From Reyranella aquatilis (GTDB taxonomy: Bacteria; Pseudomonadota; Alphaproteobacteria; Reyranellales; Reyranellaceae), in assembly GCF_020880995.1 (NCBI RefSeq), contig NZ_JAJISD010000004.1:186001-250000 (forward strand): 64,000 nucleotides of DNA. Direction: 5' to 3'. Each line of letters begins with the position of its first letter. The stretch's first letter is position 1. Under the pieces are notes generated by a model. That model was not told the origin of the DNA and searched no databases. It saw only the letters and a program-made list of their open reading frames with translations. The position numbers were made by a program, and so were the translations under genes. This document shows, piece by piece, positions 43,173-51,943 of the stretch.

Positions 43173-43187
43173 ATACCTAACGGATAT
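43173..43187. promoter_or_regulatory. Possible LysR-type binding site
   Basis: ATACCTAACGGATAT fits the T-N11-A rule with partial dyad symmetry (ATACC / GATAT). It lies in the AT-rich gap between the divergent TSUP and LysR genes, ending 4 bases before the LysR ATG. Weak but well placed. Confidence 0.3.
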
Positions 43188-43191
43188 CCTC

Positions 43192-44079
43192 ATGGAATTG
43201 CGCCATCTCCGCTACTTCGTCGCCGTGGCCCACGAGGGTCACGTCACACGGGCGGCCGAGAAGCTGCACATGCAGCAACCGCCGCTCAGCCAGCAGATCC
43301 GGGCACTCGAGCGCGAGATCGGGGCGCCGCTGCTGCTGCGCCATCCCCGCGGCGTCAGCCTGACCGATGCCGGCCGCTCCTTCCTCGCCGACGCCGAGGC
43401 GATCCTGGCGTCGGTCGAACGCGCCACCGTGAAGGCCCGGCGCACGGCGCGCGGCGAAACCGGCCGCATCGCCGTGGGCTTCACGACTTCGGCGCCGTTC
43501 CATCCGCTGGTGGCGCGCGCCATCCGCGAGTTCCGGCGCGAGCGGCCCGACATCTCCTTCGTTCTGGAGGAGAACAGTTCCGGCGACCTGCTGGCGGCCG
43601 TGCGCGACGAACGGCTCGACATCGCCTTCATCCGCGCCGGCCTCGCCGACCCGCAGGGACTCGCGGTCGAAGAGCTGCTGCACGAGGAGATGGCCGCCGC
43701 CCTGCCGGCGCGCCACCCGCTCGCGCGCCGCCCAAAGCTCGCCCTGAAGGATCTCGCAGCCGAGGATTTCGTCCTCTACCGCCGTTCCGAAGGGCGCGGC
43801 CTGTACGACGTGATCATCGCGGCCTGCAGCGCGGCTGGCTTCAGCCCGCACATCAGCCAGGAGGCGCCGCGCATCGTCTCGACGCTCAATCTCGTAGCGG
43901 CCGGGCTCGGCATCACCATCGTGCCGGCGTCGCTCAGCCGTCTCCCGCTGGAAGGTGTAACCTACCGGCCGCTGACCGGGCGACCGCCCTTCCGGGTGCC
44001 GCTCAACCTCGCCCGTCGCCGCGACGAAGCCTCGGCCGCGACGCTGGCCTTCATCGACCGGGTGCGTCGCCTCGCATGA
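43192..44079 (+). CDS. LysR-family transcriptional regulator (CatR/BenM-like)
   Basis: A 295-residue regulator beginning MELRHLRYFVAVAHEGHVTR with the HTH AAEKLHMQQPPLSQQIRALE. The effector domain has IAVGFTTSAPFHPLVARAIR and later GLGITIVPASLSRL. The N-terminus and effector-domain style resemble aromatic-catabolism regulators such as CatR/BenM, but the ligand is unknown. It is divergent from the TSUP/thioesterase operon and overlaps the DUF488 gene (ATGA), so it may control both directions. Confidence 0.93.
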   Translation: MELRHLRYFVAVAHEGHVTRAAEKLHMQQPPLSQQIRALEREIGAPLLLRHPRGVSLTDAGRSFLADAEAILASVERATVKARRTARGETGRIAVGFTTSAPFHPLVARAIREFRRERPDISFVLEENSSGDLLAAVRDERLDIAFIRAGLADPQGLAVEELLHEEMAAALPARHPLARRPKLALKDLAAEDFVLYRRSEGRGLYDVIIAACSAAGFSPHISQEAPRIVSTLNLVAAGLGITIVPASLSRLPLEGVTYRPLTGRPPFRVPLNLARRRDEASAATLAFIDRVRRLA

Positions 44080-44654
44080 AACCGATCAGGACCATCGGAC
44101 ACTCCAATCATCCAATCGAACGCTTCGTGGAATTGCTGAAGGCGGGCGGCGTCGAGCGGCTGGTCGACGTGCGCTCCACGCCGTGGTCGCGCCGTCATCC
44201 GCAGTTCGGCCGCGACAGGCTCGCGAGGTCGCTGGCCGAAGCGGGCATTGACTATGTGCATGAGGGCGCGGCGCTCGGCGGCAAGCCGCCCGTGGACAAA
44301 TCTGGCGCCGGCAGCAGCTACGATCAGCTCGCCGCGCGCCCCGACTTCAAGGCCGGCCTCGATCGCGTGATCGAAGGCGCGCGCGACACCGCGCTCTGCC
44401 TGATGTGCGCGGAGAAGGAACCGCTCGACTGCCATCGAACCGTGCTGGTAGCGCGCCGTCTCGCAGAGCGCGGCGTGGCCGTCGAACATCTGTTGGCCGA
44501 TGGCAGCAGGCGGCCCCATCATGCGGTAGAGGAAATGGTGCTGGGCAAGGACGGCGCGCCCGACCTGTTCGAGGATCGCGCCGCGCGGCTGGCTCGTGCC
44601 TGGCGTCGCCTGGAAGCCAAATGGGGGCGCGCGGGCAGCGACGAGGGAGAATGA
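44076..44654 (+). CDS. DUF488 family protein
   Basis: A 192-residue DUF488 protein. The opening IRTIGHSNHPIERFVELLK, then VDVRSTPWSRRHPQFGRDRL, YVHEGAALGGKP and LMCAEKEPLDCHRTVLVARR (with the conserved C/H pair in CAEKEPLDCHR) are diagnostic. The family is widespread but has no agreed biochemical role. Start overlaps the LysR stop and its stop overlaps the hydrolase start, both ATGA, so the three genes form a coupled unit. Confidence 0.9.
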   Translation: MKPIRTIGHSNHPIERFVELLKAGGVERLVDVRSTPWSRRHPQFGRDRLARSLAEAGIDYVHEGAALGGKPPVDKSGAGSSYDQLAARPDFKAGLDRVIEGARDTALCLMCAEKEPLDCHRTVLVARRLAERGVAVEHLLADGSRRPHHAVEEMVLGKDGAPDLFEDRAARLARAWRRLEAKWGRAGSDEGE

Positions 44655-45514
44655 GCGGAATGGAAGTTCGCAGGATCGAGACCGCGCCCGGCCTGGTGTT
44701 CGATGCCTCGGTGGCCGGCAAGGACGACGACACGCTGGTGCTGATGCTGCACGGCTTCGGAGTCTCGCGGCATTTCTGGAAGGCGCAGGTGCCGGTGATG
44801 GGCCGGGCGGGCTACTTCGCGGTGGCGCCCAACCAGCGCGGCTACTCGGCCGGCGCGCGGCCTGATCCGACCCATCTCGAATCCTATCGCTTCGATAGGC
44901 TCACGGGCGACGCGCTCGACATCGTCTCGGCGCTGGGACACGGCGACAAGCGTTTCCATCTGGTCGGCCACGACTGGGGCGCGAGCCTCGCCTGGGCCAT
45001 CGCCTTCCGCCACCCGGAGAAGCTGCGGTCGCTCACCATCCTGTCCCGCCCACATCCGATGTCGTTCGCGCGGGCGCTCGCGATGCCCGACGGCGACCAG
45101 AAGCGGCGCTCCGGCCACCACCAGGCTTTCCTCGAACCCGATGCCGTACCGAAGCTGCTGGCGGACGATTGCGCCTGGCTTAGGAAGCGTCATGCGAAGG
45201 AAGGCGTGCCGAAGGACGCGATCGACCTCCACCTCTCCGTGCTGGGCTCGGCGCCGGCTATGGAAGCCGCCCTCGCCTGGTACCGAGCGCGTGGCGAGCG
45301 CATGCCGCTCGGGCCCATCAAGGTGCCGACGCTCTATATCTGGGGCGACGCCGACGACACGGTGGGCCGCGCCGCGGCCGAGGGCACGGGCGAGTTCATC
45401 GACGCGCCCTATCGCTTCGAGGTGCTGCCCGGTGTCGGCCACTACGCCGCCGACCAGAGGCCGGCACGAGTGAACGAACTTTTATTGGACCATCTCGGCC
45501 GCTACGCGGCCTGA
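44651..45514 (+). CDS. Alpha/beta hydrolase (epoxide-hydrolase-like)
   Basis: A 287-residue alpha/beta-hydrolase. The oxyanion motif is LMLHGFGVSRHFW near residue 35, and the nucleophile elbow GHDWGAS near 108 carries Asp rather than Ser, as in epoxide hydrolases and haloalkane dehalogenases. The catalytic His is in GVGHYAADQRPA near the C-terminus, and IWGDADDTVG supplies the acid. It is last of the LysR-DUF488-hydrolase unit. An epoxide or ester substrate is likely, but unassigned. Confidence 0.9.
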   Translation: MSGMEVRRIETAPGLVFDASVAGKDDDTLVLMLHGFGVSRHFWKAQVPVMGRAGYFAVAPNQRGYSAGARPDPTHLESYRFDRLTGDALDIVSALGHGDKRFHLVGHDWGASLAWAIAFRHPEKLRSLTILSRPHPMSFARALAMPDGDQKRRSGHHQAFLEPDAVPKLLADDCAWLRKRHAKEGVPKDAIDLHLSVLGSAPAMEAALAWYRARGERMPLGPIKVPTLYIWGDADDTVGRAAAEGTGEFIDAPYRFEVLPGVGHYAADQRPARVNELLLDHLGRYAA

Positions 45515-45515
45515 G

Positions 45516-47027
45516 TTACTTCTTGCACTCGAGCTTGGTCAGCCGCGGCGTGAAGGTTGGCAGCGCCGTCGAGGCGCCCGCGGGCCAGGCGCGCGGCCAG
45601 GCCTTGTCCGCCAGCTTCTTCTCCACGATCGGCACCAGCAGGTTGAACGCCGCCCAGGCGCGGATGCGCGTACCGGCATAGTTGGTGTGGACGGCGTCGG
45701 TGAACAGGTCCGGATCGAACGGCATGTTGCCCACAATGTCGAGGAACTCGATGCCGTGCGTCGCGGCATACTTCGCGAAGTAGCGGTTCTGGAACTTCGC
45801 CAGCCGTTCGAGGTCGCGATAGCGGTAGGGCCAGTTCGCGGCGTTGAGCTGTTCGATGATGTAGCGGTGGCGGACCGGATCGACGACGAGCCCGTCCTTC
45901 ACCATCCAGAAGAAGGATGAAAGGGCCATGTCGGCGCCGATCGACTTGAGGTCGCCGCGGATCTGGTCGAGGTCCCACTGGATGAGGTTCAGGCTGACAG
46001 GCAGCCTGGCGAAGTCGAGCTGCGGCGACATCTCGTCGAGCCCTTCCGGCCAGATCACCTTGTAGTCGGGCTTGGGCCATTCGCCGCCGCCGCCGGTCCC
46101 GGCGCCCGCCATGGCGAAGGCGGCCTGGATGCGACCGATCAGGGCGGAATAGCGCGCGCCCGCCTTCAACCACGTCACCGCCGCCGGCTCCTGCGCGTTC
46201 GACGGGCGGGTGACGGGATCGGTCGGCACTTTCTCAACGATCGAGGCCGGCCGGAATTGGTTGCCGCCCTCGTGATAGACGACAAGATCCGGACGGAGCG
46301 GCAACACTTCGTTGCGCACGATCGCCGCGATATCGTCGGAGATGATGCTCTCGCGGCCAGCGTTCAGCACATCGAACCGGATGCCGAGGCCCTTGGCCTT
46401 CGACCACATGTTCATCCAGTGACCGACATATTCGGGCCAGGAATAGGGAAGATGGTGCGCCTCGACCACGGTCGAGGAGCCGACGAAGACGATGCGCACC
46501 GTCTTCTCGGGTCGCGGATTCTCGATGGGCGGACCGCGCCAGCCGATCTGGTTGGTCGTGAGCCCGCTAGGGATGGTGACGTCGGGCAGGAAGCGATAGG
46601 GCGGCCGGTCCTGGCCGTCGGGAGCATCGTAGAGGAAGAGCTGGCCCGGCGCGTGGCGCAGGAACCAGTGCTTGCAGGGATCGCCGGAGAAGCTCGTGTT
46701 CCAGACCTTGAAGACATCGGAGGGACGGAACGTCCAGCCGCCGACGGGATTGGCCTCGACGTAGCGATAGATCCGCTCCCACTCATCCGGAATGGCCCGC
46801 TTGTTGGGAAGCGGCGCGGGCTCGGTGGCGAACCAGTCGCGCTCGACGCCCGGCGCGCGCGGCACCTTGTCGACGGAGTCCTGCTTCACGCTGGCGAGCC
46901 CGGTCGGCTCGCTGAGCGGCATGTAGAAGATCGTGTAGCCGTCGATGTAGCGGACGACGCCTTCGGCCACGACAACGCACATGGCGATCGAGACCAGGAA
47001 GAGCAGTGCGTCCTTCAGGAAGCGCAT
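45516..47027 (-). CDS. Membrane-anchored SGNH/GDSL-like hydrolase (1)
   Basis: A 503-residue protein with one N-terminal membrane anchor (FLKDALLFLVSIAMCVVVAE) and a long extracytoplasmic domain. SGNH blocks are present: IVFVGSSTVVEAHHLPYSWP (block I with Ser), LNAGRESIISDD (block II), VYHEGGN (block III) and DAVHTNYAG (block V, Asp-His). It probably removes or transfers an ester group on an envelope or exported glycan. The start shares one base with the stop of the paralogous gene upstream. Confidence 0.85.
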   Translation of the reverse strand: MRFLKDALLFLVSIAMCVVVAEGVVRYIDGYTIFYMPLSEPTGLASVKQDSVDKVPRAPGVERDWFATEPAPLPNKRAIPDEWERIYRYVEANPVGGWTFRPSDVFKVWNTSFSGDPCKHWFLRHAPGQLFLYDAPDGQDRPPYRFLPDVTIPSGLTTNQIGWRGPPIENPRPEKTVRIVFVGSSTVVEAHHLPYSWPEYVGHWMNMWSKAKGLGIRFDVLNAGRESIISDDIAAIVRNEVLPLRPDLVVYHEGGNQFRPASIVEKVPTDPVTRPSNAQEPAAVTWLKAGARYSALIGRIQAAFAMAGAGTGGGGEWPKPDYKVIWPEGLDEMSPQLDFARLPVSLNLIQWDLDQIRGDLKSIGADMALSSFFWMVKDGLVVDPVRHRYIIEQLNAANWPYRYRDLERLAKFQNRYFAKYAATHGIEFLDIVGNMPFDPDLFTDAVHTNYAGTRIRAWAAFNLLVPIVEKKLADKAWPRAWPAGASTALPTFTPRLTKLECKK

Positions 47028-48031
47028 TACTTGCAGCCCTTGCCCTGGTCCTTGCACAGACCGTCGAGCAGCTTGTTGAGTTCCGGCACCATCATCGTGG
47101 TGAAGGCAGCCATCGCCGCACCGTTGGGATGCGGGTCGGGAACCGTCACCCAGAGGCTGGCCGGGTCGAGGTTCTGGACCGTCGGCAGCATGTCGAAGAA
47201 CGGCACGCCCAGCCCCTCGACATCGGCCTTCACCTTGGCGGTGACGTCGTTGAACGGATAGGGCTTCAGCTCGCGCAGCTCGGGAATGTTGAACACGACC
47301 AGCCTGGCGCCCATCTCGCGCGCGGTCGCGGCGAAGCCCTGGATGGCCTTGCGGGTCTGCTGCCAGCCGGCCGCGTCATCCTTGTAGAGTTCGCGATAGT
47401 AGCGCTTCCAGTCGGGCGCCTCGCCGAACTGGCGCATCAGCGAATCGAGACGATACTTGAACACGACCCAGGCCGCCGAATGCTCGTCGAGCCAGGAAGT
47501 CTGGTTGTACGTCGGCATCGGCTCGGCATCGTTGATGAAATAGCTCAGCACGATGATGTCGGGCTTCAGCTTCGCGGCGGTGTCGCGAAACAGCGTGAGT
47601 TCCTGCAGCGTGTTGTGATTGCCCACGCCCAGATTGTAGCTGTCGACCTTGCGCCCTTCCTTGAGCAGGGCGGCCGTGACGCGGGCGGCGGCGGTCTCGT
47701 CCTGCGCGACGCCCCAACCCAGGGTCGTCGAATCGCCGACGAAGGCGATACGCGCCACGCCGGCCGGCGCCTTCTCCGGAATCTCCGAAGAACGGAACCC
47801 GCGCGAATCGGTCGTCACCTTCACGCCCATGAGCTGGGCCTCGGCATTGGGACGATGGCGGTGGCCGAGATCGGGCCGCATGTCGCGCACCTTCACATCG
47901 CGCGCATAGCGCCACATCTCCAGCTCGTAGAGCATGCCTGTGTCGAGGAACAACCGGGTCATCCCCTCGAGGCAGAGCGCACACACGGCCGTAAGGACGA
48001 CGACGAGAAGCGTATTCTTGAGAAAGTTCAT
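47027..48031 (-). CDS. Membrane-anchored SGNH/GDSL-like hydrolase (2)
   Basis: A 334-residue protein with an N-terminal helix (LKNTLLVVVLTAVCALCLEG). Block I is AFVGDSTTLGWGVAQDET, block II is YNLGVGNHNTLQE, block III-like is LSYFINDAEP and block V is VPDPHPNGAAM. Its anchor resembles that of the following gene, but it is much shorter, so the two are diverged partners rather than fresh copies. Possible roles are esterase or acetyltransferase in cell-surface polysaccharide modification. The tRNA-Gln gene lies 61 bases upstream. Confidence 0.87.
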   Translation of the reverse strand: MNFLKNTLLVVVLTAVCALCLEGMTRLFLDTGMLYELEMWRYARDVKVRDMRPDLGHRHRPNAEAQLMGVKVTTDSRGFRSSEIPEKAPAGVARIAFVGDSTTLGWGVAQDETAAARVTAALLKEGRKVDSYNLGVGNHNTLQELTLFRDTAAKLKPDIIVLSYFINDAEPMPTYNQTSWLDEHSAAWVVFKYRLDSLMRQFGEAPDWKRYYRELYKDDAAGWQQTRKAIQGFAATAREMGARLVVFNIPELRELKPYPFNDVTAKVKADVEGLGVPFFDMLPTVQNLDPASLWVTVPDPHPNGAAMAAFTTMMVPELNKLLDGLCKDQGKGCK

Positions 48032-48092
48032 AGACCTTGTCGCTCGAGCGGTTCATCCCGGACGGACGTCCAGGCCCTCGGACAGGGCGCTT

Positions 48093-48167
48093 TGGCTGGG
48101 GCGCCAGGATTCGAACCTGGGAATGGAGGAATCAAAATCCTCTGCCTTACCGCTTGGCGACGCCCCA
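48093..48167 (-). tRNA. tRNA-Gln (anticodon TTG)
   Basis: The minus strand reads TGGGGCGTCGCCAAGCGGTA and folds fully. The acceptor stem is TGGGGCG/CGCCCCA, the D arm contains AAGCGGTAAG, the anticodon stem GAGGA/TCCTC encloses TTTTGAT with anticodon TTG, and the T arm contains GGTTCGAATCC. G73 is followed by an encoded CCA. It reads CAA codons. No integrase or duplicated 3' end is visible, so it is not an obvious island site here. Confidence 0.96.
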
Positions 48168-48192
48168 GCAGGCGCTCTTTCGGGCGGGCGGG

Positions 48193-48220
48193 AACATAGT
48201 GGGTTGGCGCGGGGGCGCAA
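48193..48220 (-). promoter_or_regulatory. Candidate promoter of tRNA-Gln
   Basis: On the minus strand, TTGCGC and TATGTT lie 16 bases apart, about 26 bases before the tRNA 5' end. The position and spacing suit a stable-RNA promoter; the sequence is otherwise GC-rich. Confidence 0.4.
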
Positions 48221-48230
48221 CCCCGCTGCG

Positions 48231-48746
48231 TCACGCCGCCTGGGCGGCCTTCTTCAGCGCGGCACCGTGCACGAACGTACCGTCGGCATACAGAAGCGGC
48301 GACGCCGTGTCGTGCAGCGCCACGTCGACGATCTCGCCGATGTAGATCGTGTGCGTCCCGGCCGAGAGTTCGGTGACCAGCTTGCAGTCGAAGGATACCG
48401 GACAGCCCTTCAGCACCGGCGCACCCGTCGTGAGCGTCGTCCATTCTCCCAGGTCGTTGAACCGGTCGTCTCCCTCGATCCCGTCCATGCCGGCGAAGCG
48501 TTCGGCCAGCTTGCGATGGTCGGGACAGAGGATGTTGACGCAGAAGAAGCCGGCCTCGCCGATGGGATCGTGGGCGCTCGCGGTCTTGTTGACGCAGACC
48601 AGGATCTGCGGCGGTTCGGCCGACACCGAGCAGACCGCGGTGGCGGTCAGCCCGCCTCGCTGGTCCTTCAGACGGGTGGTGATCAGGGTTACGCTCGCCG
48701 CGAGGTGGCGCATGCCCTTCTTGAACGCTGCCGCATCGATACTCAT
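48231..48746 (-). CDS. Flavin reductase family protein
   Basis: A 171-residue flavin:NAD(P)H reductase-like protein, the small partner of two-component monooxygenases. Blocks are MRHLAASVTLITTRLKDQRG, LTATAVCSVSAEPPQILVCV, FCVNILC and GTHTIYIGEIVDV. Such reductases supply reduced FMN to enzymes such as RutA; a RutF role is conceivable, given the rutA-like gene at 6.5-7.6 kb, but the two are 40 kb apart. The gene is read toward the tRNA. Confidence 0.88.
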   Translation of the reverse strand: MSIDAAAFKKGMRHLAASVTLITTRLKDQRGGLTATAVCSVSAEPPQILVCVNKTASAHDPIGEAGFFCVNILCPDHRKLAERFAGMDGIEGDDRFNDLGEWTTLTTGAPVLKGCPVSFDCKLVTELSAGTHTIYIGEIVDVALHDTASPLLYADGTFVHGAALKKAAQAA

Positions 48747-48920
48747 GGCGCGATTTTAGGCCACGCCGGACGCCTGCCGCCACTGCAATCGACCGCTCGG
48801 GCGCCCCCTAACCCTCGGGCCGGCAAGCGAAAATTCGCGCTAGTGGGGAGAATTCCACAGCCTCCGTGCTGCAATAAAACCTTCATCAGACTGTCGCTCT
48901 TTGAGGTTGCCCCCCGTCCC

Positions 48921-49832
48921 ATGGCCGCTACGGTCGGACAGATGCCTGCCGCCAGGTCCCGAATAGACGCCGAAACATCCCCCGATGTCGCGCTGCGGCA
49001 GATCGCGGCCGCCTGCCGGGCCGACCTGTCGAAGTTTCGCGCCATCGTGCTCAAGAGCCGGCGGCCCATCGGCATCCATCAGGCGCGCGTGGCGCTGCGC
49101 CGGTTGCGCGCCGCCTTCAGCGTGTTCCGTCCCGCCGTGGACGGCTCGACGATCCGAGCCCTGTCGGCCGAGGCAAAATGGCTGGCGGGAGAATGCGGAC
49201 CCGCACGCGATCTGCATGTTTTCCTGACGGAAAGCGTCACCGACGTTCCGCCGGTGGTGAAGCGAATTGCCGGGCGCCTTGCCGACAGTCACCTGCAGCG
49301 GGCCCGTGCTGCCCTGTCGAGCGCCCGCTATGCGGCGTTCGACGAGCAGCTCGAAGCGTTCGCTGCCGGACGATCAGCGCAGCCCTGGGCCACGGAGACG
49401 ACTCCCGATGGGGCGCCGACCCGTCTCGACATCTTCGGCCGGGCGATCCTCGACGCGCGTCACGGCAAGGCCCTTCGGCGCGGACGATCCTTCGAGCGGC
49501 TGAGCGAGGAACAACTCCACCGCCTGCGCATCGACATCAAGAAGCTGCGCTACGCCGCGACCTATCTCAGCCCCGCCTTTGCGTCGCCTGCCGCCAAGCC
49601 CTATATCGAAGCAACGGTGCGCCTGCAGGGCGCGCTCGGCGCCTTGAACGATCGGGCGGTGGCGGCCCGCATGCTGGCCGACATCGCCACGGCCGCCCGT
49701 CCCACCGAGGACGCGGCCGCGCCTCTCAAGGGTCTCGCCAGGCAGGCGGCAAGCGGCGAGAAGCGCCGGCGCCGCAAGCTCGAGCGGGCCTGGAAGGAGT
49801 TCAGGAAGGCCGGGCGTTTCTGGCGGGCGTGA
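48921..49832 (+). CDS. CHAD domain protein
   Basis: A 303-residue alpha-helical CHAD (conserved histidine alpha-helical domain) protein. The signature IHQARVALRRLRAAFSVF starts near residue 53. The second conserved His motif is LHRLRIDIKKLRYAATYLSP. The rest is rich in Arg/Lys pairs that bind polyanions such as inorganic polyphosphate, and a basic tail (SGEKRRRRKLERA) ends it. It is not fused to a CYTH domain. It may localise to polyphosphate granules. ATG start at 48921; 34 bases before the CobW gene. Confidence 0.88.
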   Translation: MAATVGQMPAARSRIDAETSPDVALRQIAAACRADLSKFRAIVLKSRRPIGIHQARVALRRLRAAFSVFRPAVDGSTIRALSAEAKWLAGECGPARDLHVFLTESVTDVPPVVKRIAGRLADSHLQRARAALSSARYAAFDEQLEAFAAGRSAQPWATETTPDGAPTRLDIFGRAILDARHGKALRRGRSFERLSEEQLHRLRIDIKKLRYAATYLSPAFASPAAKPYIEATVRLQGALGALNDRAVAARMLADIATAARPTEDAAAPLKGLARQAASGEKRRRRKLERAWKEFRKAGRFWRA

Positions 49833-49866
49833 AGCCAGAACACAGGATACCCCACAGGATCCCCCG

Positions 49867-51036
49867 ATGAGCGATACGCAGAACGCCGGCGAGCAGCGCA
49901 TTCCCGTCACCGTGCTGACGGGCTTCCTCGGCAGCGGCAAGACCACCCTGCTGAACAAGCTGCTGCGCCGGCCGGAGCTCGCCGACACCGCCGTCATCAT
50001 CAACGAGTTCGGCGAGATCGGCCTCGACCATCTGCTGGTCGAGAAGTCCGACGACGAAGGCATGGTGACGCTCAACTCGGGCTGCCTGTGCTGCACGGTG
50101 CGCGGCGATCTCGTGCGCACCATGAGCGAGCTGTTCCTGAAGCGCTCGCGCGGCGAAGTCTCGCCGTTCAAGCGCATGGTGGTGGAGACCACGGGCCTCG
50201 CGGATCCCGCGCCCATCCTGCACACGCTGATGACCGATCCGCTGCTCGCCTCGCGCTACCGCCTCGACGGGGTGGTCACGACGGTCGACGGCGTGAACGG
50301 CGCCAGCACGCTCGACAATCACGAGGAGGCGGTGAAGCAGGCCGCCGTGGCCGACCGCCTGCTGCTCACCAAGGTCGACATCGCCGACGCGCCCAAGCTC
50401 GCCGAGCTGAAGCACCGGCTGCAGCATCTCAACCCCGGCGCGCCGTTCCACACGGTCGCGACGGGCGAGATCGACCCCAACCAGATCCTCAATGCCGGCC
50501 TCTACAATCCCGAGACCAAGAGCGCCGACGTGAAGAAATGGCTGCAGGCCGAGGCCTACGAGGGTGGCCACGACCATGGACATGGACACGGGCACGGCCA
50601 TCACCATCACGGGCACGACCATGGTCACGACCACGGCCATGGCCACGATCATGGGCACGGCCATGGGGAGCAGGATCCGCACGACGTGAACCGCCACGAC
50701 GACCGCATCCGCTCCTTCTGCATGACCTTCGACGAGCCGATGAGCTGGTCGACCGTGGCGGCGGCGTTCGATGCGCTGGTGACCTATCGCGGCCCCGACC
50801 TGCTGCGCATGAAGGGCATCCTGAACGTCAAGGACACCGACAAGCCCGTCGTGATCCACGGCGTGCAGCACGTCTTCCATCCGCCGGCCACGCTCGACGC
50901 CTGGCCCGAGGGTGACGACCGCAAGAGCCGCGTCGTGTTCATCACGCGCGATATCGGCGAGAGCACGATCCGCAAGGTCTTCGCCTCGTTCTTCGATGCG
51001 GAGAAGAAGGGCTGGGGCAAGGACGCGGGCGAGTAG
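49867..51036 (+). CDS. CobW-family GTPase / zinc metallochaperone with His-rich insert
   Basis: A 389-residue G3E GTPase. Walker A is GFLGSGKT (residues 19-26) and the metal-binding CxCC is C73-L-C75-C76 in NSGCLCCTVRG. DGVNGASTLDN and LLLTKVDIAD complete the G domain. A histidine-rich tract with about 15 HG or HD pairs covers about residues 236-272, linking it to the CobW C-terminal domain, where RMKGIL is typical. Such proteins deliver or store zinc or cobalt. No cobalamin genes lie near, favouring a zinc role. The gene is likely metal-regulated, but no Zur box was recognised. Confidence 0.92.
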   Translation: MSDTQNAGEQRIPVTVLTGFLGSGKTTLLNKLLRRPELADTAVIINEFGEIGLDHLLVEKSDDEGMVTLNSGCLCCTVRGDLVRTMSELFLKRSRGEVSPFKRMVVETTGLADPAPILHTLMTDPLLASRYRLDGVVTTVDGVNGASTLDNHEEAVKQAAVADRLLLTKVDIADAPKLAELKHRLQHLNPGAPFHTVATGEIDPNQILNAGLYNPETKSADVKKWLQAEAYEGGHDHGHGHGHGHHHHGHDHGHDHGHGHDHGHGHGEQDPHDVNRHDDRIRSFCMTFDEPMSWSTVAAAFDALVTYRGPDLLRMKGILNVKDTDKPVVIHGVQHVFHPPATLDAWPEGDDRKSRVVFITRDIGESTIRKVFASFFDAEKKGWGKDAGE

Positions 51037-51047
51037 GCCAAGGCACA

Positions 51048-51929
51048 ATGAAGCTCGCCACGATCACGCATGCGGGCGCCCTGAAGGCCGCCCTGGTGGC
51101 CGCCGACGGAAGGACCTTCTGGCCGCTGGAAGAGATGCTGGGCCGCGCCGTTCCCGATCTCGGCGCCATCGTCGGCGAACTCGACGCGATCAAGCCGAGG
51201 CTGAAGCCGGCGGGCGCTGGCCTGCCGCTGTCGGCCGTGAAGATCGAGGCGCCGCTTCCGCGGCCGGCGCGCAACGTCATGTGCGTGGGCAAGAACTATC
51301 ACGAGCATGCGAAGGAGTTCACGCGCTCGGGCTTCGACAGCAGCGCCAGCTCGGCGGCGGATGCCATCCCGACGGCGCCGATCATCTTCACCAAGGCGCC
51401 GGAATGCGTGATCGCCGACGGCGAGGACATTCGCTATCCCGAGGGCGTCAGCGATTCGGTCGACTACGAAGCCGAACTCGGCCTGGTCATCGGCACGGGC
51501 GGTCGCGGCATCGCCAAGGCCGACGCGTACCGCCACATCTGCGGCTACACGATCATCAACGACGTCACGGCGCGCGACCTGCAGGGCAAGCACAAGCAAT
51601 GGTTCCTCGGCAAATCGCTCGACACGTTCTGCCCGATGGGTCCTTGGCTGGTGACGTCCGACGAGGTCGATCCCGAGAACCTCAACGTGAAGTGCTGGGT
51701 GAACGACGAGCTGCGCCAGGACGCCAACACGCGCGACCTCATCTTCGACATCCCGACCCTGATCGAGACGATCTCCGCCGGCATCACGCTGAAGCCGGGC
51801 GACGTCATCGCCACCGGCACGCCGGTCGGCGTCGGCATCGGCTTCACGCCGCCGAAGTTCCTGAAGCGCGGCGACCGTGTCACGATCGAGATCGACGGGC
51901 TGGGCCGACTCACCAACAAGGTGGCTTAG
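51048..51929 (+). CDS. Fumarylacetoacetate hydrolase family protein
   Basis: A 293-residue FAH-family enzyme acting on 2-oxo or beta-diketo acids (C-C hydrolysis, decarboxylation or isomerisation). The metal-binding blocks are VDYEAELGLVIG near residue 140, CGYTIINDVTARDLQ near 165, KSLDTFCPMGPWLVT and the final ATGTPVGVGIGFTPPKFLKRG. The N-terminal substrate-specificity domain is short. It follows the CobW gene by 11 bases, so they are cotranscribed, although no functional link is evident. Possible use is breakdown of aromatic ring-cleavage products. Confidence 0.92.
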   Translation: MKLATITHAGALKAALVAADGRTFWPLEEMLGRAVPDLGAIVGELDAIKPRLKPAGAGLPLSAVKIEAPLPRPARNVMCVGKNYHEHAKEFTRSGFDSSASSAADAIPTAPIIFTKAPECVIADGEDIRYPEGVSDSVDYEAELGLVIGTGGRGIAKADAYRHICGYTIINDVTARDLQGKHKQWFLGKSLDTFCPMGPWLVTSDEVDPENLNVKCWVNDELRQDANTRDLIFDIPTLIETISAGITLKPGDVIATGTPVGVGIGFTPPKFLKRGDRVTIEIDGLGRLTNKVA

Positions 51930-51943
51930 CCAAGTTCAATTCC

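Noticed and set aside
48093-48167. tRNA-Gln as an integration site for a mobile element
   Set aside because: No integrase, no repeated tRNA 3' end and ordinary chromosomal genes on both sides.
50571-50690. Repetitive GGCCATGGACAC-type bases as a tandem DNA repeat or CRISPR
   Set aside because: They encode the His-Gly/His-Asp tract of the CobW protein in frame; no spacers or conserved direct repeats.
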